Shown here piece after piece: positions 56,076-64,000 of a stretch of 64,000 bases of DNA; position 1 is the first letter of the stretch; each line of letters starts with the position of its first letter. This stretch comes from Siphonodentalium dalli. Taxonomy: Eukaryota > Mollusca > Scaphopoda > Gadilida > Siphonodentaliidae. The notes below the pieces were generated by a model. It was not told the origin of the DNA. It worked only from the letters and a program-made list of their open reading frames with translations, and made no database searches. The stretch lies in contig CP136064.1 of the NCBI GenBank assembly GCA_032622095.1, forward strand, positions 193,097,948 to 193,161,947. Direction: 5' to 3'. A program made the position numbers and the translations under genes.

Positions 56076-57639
56076 CCAAATAATAAGTCTATATACGATT
56101 ATATACCGGTACGTGTTCTATGCTCTCTTTTCCACTTCTATATAAGCCCTTTGATATTTGTTGAAAAAAAATAATGTTCTCTAGGTGAGTCTTTATATGG
56201 CTGCTAATGATTCTTTAGAAAAGTTTGGTGTAACCAATATTTATTTTCAAAAATCAAACATATTACACAAACACAGCACACATATAGATACATAGAGATT
56301 TAGAAAGAGGATTGGACAACAAGCAAAATGCTTTTTTAAAGTCCTCTCTTCGTGGAATAAATGTTACCTCATCATGTGACAAAATGATCACTTGAGGTAA
56401 AGCAGACGGGATATCTAGTTTTTGTTTGATTGGAATGTTATTACATATTTAGAATTGAGATATGGGTATAACATTGTAATACGGGAGTTAAGGCCTTAGG
56501 GAGAGGGTGAGATGAGAGAGAGAGAGAGTAAGTGAGTGAGTGTGTGAGAGAGAGAGAGGGAGAGAGAGGTTTGACACAACATTCATTTGATACAAAACAA
56601 CATAACATCCATTCAGTGAGGAAATCACTTGCATATGCGTCACGACCAAGGAGGAGAAGAAAAAGTTTGCCACTGGTGCATTTTAGTAAGCTGATAGGCT
56701 TGTAATTGGTTGGGATTGTATTGTATATCCCAGGCGTAGGAATCATTGTCCCGATTGCAGTTTTCCATGTTTTGGGAAAGTATCCCAGTCTCAGGCATTG
56801 GTTATATAGACTCGTGAGTCTTATGAATAGCTATATTCTCAGTCCATTTCATACTTATACCCTGCAGATTAATCACTCCATAATCACTCGTCATACTTCA
56901 GTCGTGATGACACGTGAGCATGGGTACATTCTCAGCTAAATGGGCCCAATACGCAATTTTCGTGTCGCTTGATTTTCGAAAAGAAAACGTGACATATTTG
57001 ATATAATGTCCTAAGTTTTACACATACGATCATATCAAATGAATAAATATCACTACTGGCTTATAACTGCACGTCAACGTTACATCATGCTGTCTATACG
57101 GATCCAAAACACTCTGTCGCAAGATGTATGTTAAACCAGCCGATTCTTTGTTTTTACGGTCCCCGGTGGAACATGATATCGCCGATTTAAACCACAAGAC
57201 CCGTGGGTTAGTACACATGCATATTTTCCCTGAACTCTGGATAATTAACACAGCTTTATGACAGTGGCAGTGGTAACAAATTCTGTTGCATGGGAAACTG
57301 GAGGCCCATATTTCCATCAACTGGTTATAAATATGTCAGGGAATAATTTGTTAAAACGTCCGCCAATACAGATGTCGATTATAATATATGGATACCCTAC
57401 CGGTACTTCAAGAAACTGATCGAATTGCATGGCTCTTACGGTGAACTTCAATTTTTCGGTGAAACATCCTGTCCATTGGGCCCACATAGCTGAGAATGTG
57501 CCTATGATGTCTTTTCACACACTACAATAACAGTAAGAAGAAACCTCTAATCAGTTTACTGCTTACCGGTACTACTTAAGATTTATTAGCGAAACCTCTA
57601 AATTCTAATCAGCTTACTACTTACTAATTAAGACTTGTG
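56076..57639. other. spacer of the 55-kb inverted repeat
   Basis: Includes a (GA)n-rich simple repeat at 56505-56570. Small open frames at 56441-56939 and 57030-57320 are not recognised. No gene is supported. Confidence 0.5.
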
Positions 57640-58390
57640 AATAATTTCTGATGAACCAAGCCAAAATGCAAATTGTCTGTCGTGCTGCAAGTATTCCGGG
57701 CGGTTTAGTTAAGAGTTTCGTTCATCAAATATCATTAAAATAGTATTATTTGGTAATATAAACATCATATCATATACCGGTACATGATAATATTGATAAA
57801 AGCTGATGGGAGTTTTATTTTATATGCACACAATGCAAATTGTCCAAACACCATGTTGGTGTCCGTTGCGCTGTGTTCTAGGCCGGTTAAATTAGATTTT
57901 CGTCCATCAAATATCATTAAAATAGTTCTATTTGGTCATATAAACATCACATACAATGTATACCGTACATAATAATATAGAATAAACTTCAATTTTGATT
58001 GTTATTTCCTATGGCTTGGTATCGATTGGTGTTTAGTCACACCGATGATCAGTGTTGCTGATCATGGGGTCATTGTCGTACTGTTTTATACATAAATGCA
58101 CATTGTGTGCATTTATGAATACATAAACGAACACCAGTCTCAGTCGGCACGAGATTGAAATGTTGCTGTAAAAAATTGTAATCGCCAGTATCGGCTTCAA
58201 TAATCCAATTTGAAACTATTTTTCTTCAGAAGTTCTGATAAAGGAATGAATTTCTTTTAGCACAAGGATAAAATTGATATTTGGTCACATATTGATCTTA
58301 GTATTAAACGGGGGCCCAAAGAACAGCATGGTTGTTTGATCGATGAACAGAAGAACACGAACTTACAAATAATAACTGAGTACTGTAGTC
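57640..58390. repeat. inverted repeat, right arm
   Basis: Reverse complement of the 55272-56075 arm (TTTGGTCATATAAACATCAC, GTGTTCTAGGCCGGTTAAAT). It also extends to CATGGTTGTTTGATCGATGA, which pairs with 54130-54170 beyond the hAT insertion. Confidence 0.8.
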
Positions 58391-58980
58391 ACTATAGACT
58401 GTAGTGAGTATATCGCGAATATAGGATATGCAAATCATTATTTATTTCTTCGACTTCAACAAACCTTTTAGTTAAAAATCAATATCGCTGACAAGTGGAA
58501 ACGTTATTATATAATATGCGCCATCGGAATATCATCTGTGATCAACATAATGTGGCACTGTGAGATTTAAAGTTAACGTTTTCTCTGTCCAAACCCGTTC
58601 AAATTTCGAGCAAACCAATTTTCGGTTGATCGTAAAACGTGGGACTCAACTCCGGTTAAAGGATGTATAACTCATCGCGAAAAAGGGGTTGACCCAGAAG
58701 AAATTGTCAAAGAGGCGACCTAGATGCCATTCGACGCTGGAAGATCCCAGGAATAGTATAACAAGAAAACCATAGTCAGAAATGGTCACGCCACCAAGAT
58801 CATATTATTAGCCATAAATATAAATTATAATATAATTATAATATAAACTAGCAGCTAGCTTTCAAATTTCATGTGGGAAATTTGCATACTTTACCATATA
58901 CTTGGCAATCTCATACGACTTCCCCGTCAAGAACACTTTGAACAATTATGGACAGTTTGTCCGGGCTGTTTCCCATCTTA
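58391..58980. other. no recognised feature
   Basis: About 590 bp of AT-rich sequence between repeat regions. I see nothing supportable. Confidence 0.5.
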
Positions 58981-58984
58981 TTTC

Positions 58985-59630
58985 CGGCGAAAGGCGCGAT
59001 TTGACCTTGAATTGACTATTTTGAAAGTCAAGGTCAGGTCAGGGTCATGATTTGACCCGTCCAAACCCCCCCCCGGAGAAAAGTACCCCTAGTTATCAAA
59101 TTTCGTCCGTTTTACCCGACTTGACCTTTAATTGACAATTTTGAAGGTCAAGGTCAGGTCGAAGTAATGATTTGACCCACGGTCCAAAACACTCCCCCGA
59201 CAAAAGTATCCATAGGTATAAAATTTCGTCGAAATCCATCCGTTTTACCCGATTTGACGTTTGATTGACCATATTGAAGGTCAAGGTCACGCCGGGGTCA
59301 CGATTTGACCCGTTCAAAACACTCCCCGGACAAAAGTAACCCTAGGAAATCAAATTTCGTCGAAATCCGTCCGTTTACCCAAATTGACCTTGCATTGACT
59401 GTTTTAAAGGTCAATGTCATGTCGGGGTCACGATTTGACCCGTCCAAAACACTCCCAGGGCAAAGGTACCCCTAGGTATAAAATTTCATCGAAATCCGTC
59501 CGTTTTACCCGATTTGACCATTTTGAAGGTCAAGGTCAGGGTCACGATTTGGTCCGTTCAAAAACACTTCCCGGACACAAGTAACCCTAAGTATCAAATT
59601 ACGTCGAAATCTATGGAAAGCCGAAGGGGA
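58985..59630. repeat. tandem repeat, ~120-bp unit, five copies
   Basis: Units begin GATTTGACCCGTCCAAAACA at about 59052, 59171, 59304, 59425 and 59546. They contain ATCAAATTTCGTCGAAATCC, CGTTTTACCCGATTTGACC and TTTTGAAGGTCAAGGTCAGG. Open frames through it are a by-product of the unit, not a gene. Confidence 0.88.
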
Positions 59631-59639
59631 CATGCTAGT

Positions 59640-61540
59640 TGCTTATTGCTAGTTACATGTATACGACGCGGTTTTTTAAGGTGTTTCAGGGTGTTTCAAA
59701 CTAGGAGATAGAAGTATTCTGCGTTTCAAATGGTGATGAATTATAGTATTTTATTAAAATTTTATGGCATAAATAGTTATTAATATTTCTGGTAATGTCA
59801 GTGGCGACAATAATATAAATTAACTAAGGTGCATCAGACATGTTAGTGTTCAATGTATAGAAGGCAGAATAGCCAATTTTATACATCAACCACAACTCGT
59901 AAGCGATTGCGGGACACGCTGGGTCAATATCTACCATTTCCACATTTTGGCAGCCAAATATACAGAATATTTCAGTTGTTGGGTTCCATTCCTTCACAGG
60001 TAATAATTACCTTTCATCGTTGTTCCGAAAAGGAAAAAAACACCTGGAAGTTGCTGGAAAGACCATCAAGATATATGGAAGTCATGGCTTAATTAGAAAC
60101 GAATTTGGTTTTGGACAGTGACACGCTTAATACAATCAATGAGTTAACATGTGCCTTATACATGTAAAGTGAAAAGTGAATTAAGCTAGGTGGGTAAAGT
60201 TCCAGCAGAAGTTCGAGAATCAGCAAAAGGTAGTTGATCTTTCTGCACTTCCACCATGTGAGGAATCTTTAATTCTACACTAAAAACGAACCAACACGAT
60301 AGCAAAGCAGTGGAGACTTGCAACCGTTGCCAAATCAACCACTCCCGGTGTAGCACTTCACGGATGGACGGCCGATAGGCAGCCTGAGTTGTTTGAACCA
60401 TTCTTCCGGTAAGATGTTGCACAGAAATTCCATTGACTGATACCATCACATTTGATGAAATTGACAATGAAGATGAGATTACATAATCCGTGGGCAGAAC
60501 TATTGCAATTTATGATATGAATTATATCAACTAGTATGAACGACATGAACGACCTTTCGAGTTTAGTATAGCATAAAATTGAAAGCATTGAGAACACTAT
60601 CTTGGGGTAGGGTTAAGTTTTACTTTATTTCTTAATTCGGGTCTGGTACATGATTATATCATTTCATGTCTGATATTGGGGAAGAATTTATGCTTATTGT
60701 GGTGTATGTTGTGCAGCTGTATTCATAAAACTGACAAAGTCATGGGAATTTTTCACAAAAATTTCAGTTAAAAATAATCAAAATTTTAGCCAATTTACCC
60801 CAAAAAAAATCAAATATTTAAACAAAATAGACTCTACCATAACATAAACTTCATCAGATACATGCTAGTTCCATGATATATGATAAGACTCTGAACTGGT
60901 TAACAAAACAGAATGAAAACGGGCTATTCTGACTTGACAGGTATTTTCAGATAGAAAATCAGTTTTAGGGGGGTGGGTTAAGTTTTTGGAAATATCTCGG
61001 CTTGTTGGATATTATTGCTTGTGATGTTGATATTAATAAATCAGGTATATGATCCTGAAAATGGTGATGCACCACTGAGAGCTTTATACCAAAAAATGAA
61101 AATTTTATAGGAAATCTTCTGGAAAACAATTTATGCATTTTTTTGGCATTTTCGTGAATTTTTCACAAAAATTGTTGGATAATATAACTTTTTGCACATC
61201 ATAAATGTTAAGCAACCCAGATTGAATACATATCTGATATTCAAGTATATTTTGTTCAATATTTGTCTTATTTTATTGGTTTTCCTGATTATACTGAAAT
61301 TTGCAGTTCAATAACCCCAAAAAGGTCAACAAAATATATTTTCCACCTGCTCCGCCCTGGATACCTCAGTGTTTTGGAACCCCCATGGGGCAAGGATAAT
61401 TGGAGATAGCGTCAAAATTTCCACCCTTTCGTGTGACACTACCCTCATCTGGGGGCCGGTCTAATTGTGTTATACAAATAACTGTGATATACTATTGAAG
61501 AACGGGTCATCCTCATATTAATGGAATTACATGTAATGTG
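59640..61540. other. no recognised gene
   Basis: Open frames at 59853-60092 (plus) and 60186-60597 (minus) are not recognised. One ends at a donor-like TTCACAG|GTAATA (about 60000), so an isolated exon cannot be excluded. 60750-61440 has repeat-like text (CACAAAAATT, CATGGGGCAAGG). Confidence 0.4.
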
Positions 61541-61544
61541 AATT

Positions 61545-62040
61545 ATAACTTAAGTAGGGAAGTGTGATATCAGTATCACTGGCCTTAGACATTTGAATTA
61601 TTTGAGAATAAATTCAGTTGCATGCCATAACGTAGAGGATAAATATCATTCCGAAATAGTTCACGACAGGATACTGATATTGAACTTTCCGACAACAATA
61701 ATTGTCGTCGGCCAAGAGCTGACATAAAATTCAAGGCCGCAGTATAATTAAGTTCCACAGGCATTGTGTATTGTGACTGGGAGATGTGATTACAGTTTCA
61801 CTGCCCTTATACTTTCATCCAACTATGATCAATTCTACTGTGATATTCACTATACCATAATTTATTCCAAACAATTCCTAAGCATCTGTGTTAGGGATGA
61901 GTGAAAACAGTATTCACTGCCCTTAGACAATTTCTCATAAGTGCGTAAGTAATGGAATAAATTGTGTGGAATTAGCAACTTTACAGGGATAGGATAAATA
62001 TATTCTTAACTTTTTCTCTAATCAAGTGCTAACCGACATA
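61545..62040. repeat. diverged tandem segments before the LINE, possible 5' UTR monomers
   Basis: TCACTG(G/C)CCTTA(G/T)AC preceded by GTGAT(A/T)(T/A)CAGT-like text occurs at about 61565, 61795 and 61905. The GGATAAATAT segment follows twice. The segments sit directly upstream of LINE ORF1 and could be its 5' UTR monomers. Confidence 0.4.
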
Positions 62041-62076
62041 AAAACATAATGCCACCAAAGGAGAGGATAAACCCTC

Positions 62077-62919
62077 GTGGGGAAAAAAGGAAAAGTAGAC
62101 AAATGGGAATGCCCATGCATATACTGTCAGCAGATGTTTGAAGATGATGCATACAGCCTCCAGTGCGAAACTTGCGAAAGTTGGGTGTGCCTGAACTGCA
62201 CAACGGTTCCAAGAGTGGTGTACGATGCATTGGCAGCAGCAGGGGAATCAAGTTTCAGATGGGTCTGCAAAGTAGATAAAACAATCTCTACCAACACTGA
62301 AAGAAATTAACACAACTCTTGCAAGTTTGAAATTGGACAATGAAGACAGATTTGGTAGAATTGAAAAACAAGTCAAAGAGGTCGAGGAGAAAGTGTGTGA
62401 TAAAGCAAAAGAGGTGACAGGGATGAAAGCAGACTTGGTCAAAGAAATAACAACAGAAATCGAGAGGAAATTCCAACAAAAGATTGACGAAAGATACCGG
62501 AAAATGGAGGACAGCAGAAGTCGAGCGAATACTGTTTGTCTTTTTGGCGTTCATATATCTCAAAAGACAAGAACCCACAAAAAAGAAATGATAAAGACAC
62601 TACGTAGTGATGGAGATATTTACAGAAGTCGCTCCGGAAGTCTCTCCGAACATACGTACGGGATGTTTACAGATTGGGTAAAATCAGTGCAACAAACAAT
62701 GTTCCTCCTCTGAAAGTAGTAACAGAGGACAGGACTGATATTAAAATACTGCTGACAAATGTGCACAAGATCAAGGAATCCAAAAACAAAAGCCTTCAAA
62801 ATATCAGCGTACAGAGAGATCAGATAGAGGAACAAAGAACTGACAGAAAGAAATTAGGGGAGGAACTAAAAGAGTTAAATGAGAAGGAAAAATATATGCA
62901 ACCAGGAATGGAAAGATAG
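62077..62919 (+). pseudogene. LINE ORF1 with PHD finger, frameshifted
   Basis: A PHD-type zinc finger comes first (WECPCIYCQQMFEDDAYSLQ, then CETCESWVCLNC). After a frameshift near 62280 follows a coiled coil (EDRFGRIEKQVKEVEEKV...). After another shift between about 62540 and 62670 comes the C-terminal part, GKISATNNVPPLKVV and ISVQRDQIEEQRTDRKKLGE, typical of the RNA-binding end of LINE ORF1 proteins. PHD-bearing ORF1s are known from CR1/L2-group elements. It would bind template RNA; this copy is dead. Confidence 0.8.
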
Positions 62920-62999
62920 TGAAAGTTTCTGAAGACACAGAGACCTCCCAACAAGAATTTTAACGCACCACCAATGTTTTTAGAAGTGAGGACCAAAAA

Positions 63000-64000
63000 A
63001 GACGAATAAGAATAAACCCCAAAAGAATATATGGATAACAAAAGAGGCTTTATGATCTGTTAAATAGAAACAGAAACTATGGAAGAAATACTTGAAATAT
63101 AAATCGGAGGATATCTATAAAAAAAAAACATTTAAAGGCACGTGAGGCCTTAGTTGTCGAAAATATTCATATTTGTTCTAATCACCGTAAACAGAAAAAC
63201 ATTAAAACGCATACAGTTTCGTTCATATATACCATGAACATCACGTAACCAGCATGTTATCATAAAGACCTACTATATTTTAGCTAAGCAAGAGCCTGAT
63301 TGTGTTACAGAAGACAGCACAATGCTACTGGCTAATCACACACAAATGGCATAAACGCACTTTATTAGAAACACCAGAAAAGTAACTTTTTATGCTTTTG
63401 TTTACATAACAATGGTCAAACATTTGACAATACCATACTGTTTATGCGATATTTCTTATTTGTATACGGACAAAGTCTGTCTTCATTTTGATGTTCTTTC
63501 TGTTTGTGGCGGTTTTTGACGGGTGGAAATATTTTCACAGGATACCCACCGCCAAGGCCAACCGTACCTTTAACATCAAGAAATAAGACAACCAAATTAT
63601 ACCGAGAAGCCCACAAGAACTATGAGAAAAAACTTGTTCAAACTTCAAATCGGACCAAAAATAATTCTGGTCATACGTCAGACAGAAGACAAAAGTCAAA
63701 ACCGGAATAGCATATCTTGAAAATGAGACTGGTCAAACAGTAAGTGAAAACCAGGAGAGAGTAGAAATCTCAATGCATTTTTTGCAAGTGTGTACACCAT
63801 AGAGGATGAACCGGCACCTGAGATGGATGGCGAAGAATTCAACATGGAGCTAAGCGAAATTGAAGTACCCCTACCTTAGTTGAAAAAAAGCTACTCAAGT
63901 TGGATTCATCTAAATCCCCAGCGAGGAAAATATTCACCCAGCAACATTGAGGCATGCAGCAACATCACCCAGTACCCCTCTCAGTATACTATTCAATACA
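63000..64000 (+). pseudogene. LINE ORF2 fragment (linker and start of reverse transcriptase)
   Basis: Readable pieces are WITKEAL...KLWKKYLKYKSEDIYKK before the MITE, YREAHKNYEKKLVQTSNRTK after it, NAFFASVYTIEDEPAPEM, then KLLKLDSSKSPARKIFTQQH at the window end. Order and text match the region between endonuclease and reverse transcriptase in CR1-type ORF2. Several stops and frame changes; the rest lies beyond 64000. Confidence 0.75.
63136..63569. mobile_element. TTAA-flanked MITE family A inside the LINE
   Basis: Starts AGGCACGTGAGGCC and ends CAACCGTACCT, with TTAA at 63132-63135 and 63570-63573. The LINE ORF2 reading resumes after it, so it inserted into an existing LINE copy. Confidence 0.82.

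Larger units (their letters stand above)
62041..64000 (+). mobile_element. CR1-like LINE, broken, continues past window end
   Basis: ORF1 remains span 62077-62919 and ORF2 remains 63000-64000. Only about 100 bp separate them, so the endonuclease domain (normally several hundred bp or more) is missing. A MITE (63136-63569) interrupts ORF2. The 3' part reads KLDSSKSP...QQHxGMQQHHPVPLS, the start of the reverse-transcriptase domain, and runs off the window. Confidence 0.82.

Noticed and set aside
58985-59711. Open frames at 59096-59317 and 59514-59711
   Set aside because: They are by-products of the 120-bp tandem repeat; the frame changes with each unit indel.
1-64000. tRNA, rRNA or other structured RNA genes
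   Set aside because: I looked for cloverleaf and conserved core sequences and found none convincing. The strong hairpins belong to MITEs.

Overview
The window looks like nuclear DNA from a marine invertebrate, most likely a lophotrochozoan such as a mollusc (low confidence). It is AT-rich, holds one intron-rich host gene with long introns, and is packed with transposon debris. The repeats that open in a G-run/TATAC hairpin followed by TCCG runs, the tandem repeats containing 'aaacttggcac'-type text, and a CR1-like LINE whose ORF1 carries a PHD finger all fit that guess. There are no bacterial-type operons.

The only host gene I can assemble lies on the minus strand from 51491 to 21238. Ten exons join with consistent GT-AG splice sites and compatible phases into a 1287-residue protein. 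Its N-terminal serine-acidic motif and its central coiled coil resemble the centrosomal/centriolar-satellite protein CCDC14. Exon 4 alone is 2001 bp and encodes low-complexity, internally repeated sequence plus a cysteine cluster. The nine introns carry most of the mobile elements.

Region by region: 1-12156 is a near-identical inverted duplication with arms of about 5 kb. It surrounds a 1.9 kb spacer that holds nested hairpins and a 100-N assembly gap. 12157-13098 is the rest of a hAT element whose insertion is shared by both arms. 13.6-18.0 kb is a series of minisatellites and TTAA-flanked MITEs. 18.2-21.2 kb is repeats and the 3' flank of the gene. 21.2-51.5 kb is the CCDC14-like gene. Intron 6 contains a frameshifted hAT transposase copy on the opposite strand, and intron 5 contains a 5.8 kb composite element with nested hAT and PIF/Harbinger-like insertions. 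53.4-58.4 kb is another inverted-repeat complex split by a hAT insertion. 59.0-59.6 kb is a 120-bp tandem repeat. 62.0-64.0 kb is a CR1-like LINE with its endonuclease deleted and a MITE inside.

A recurring theme is non-autonomous hAT elements of nearly constant length (1.08-1.12 kb). Their 8-bp target duplications can be read directly, and their different subterminal motif arrays point to several families. A second theme is MITEs flanked by TTAA. Everything was read by eye. No similarity search was run, so family names rest on motif recognition.
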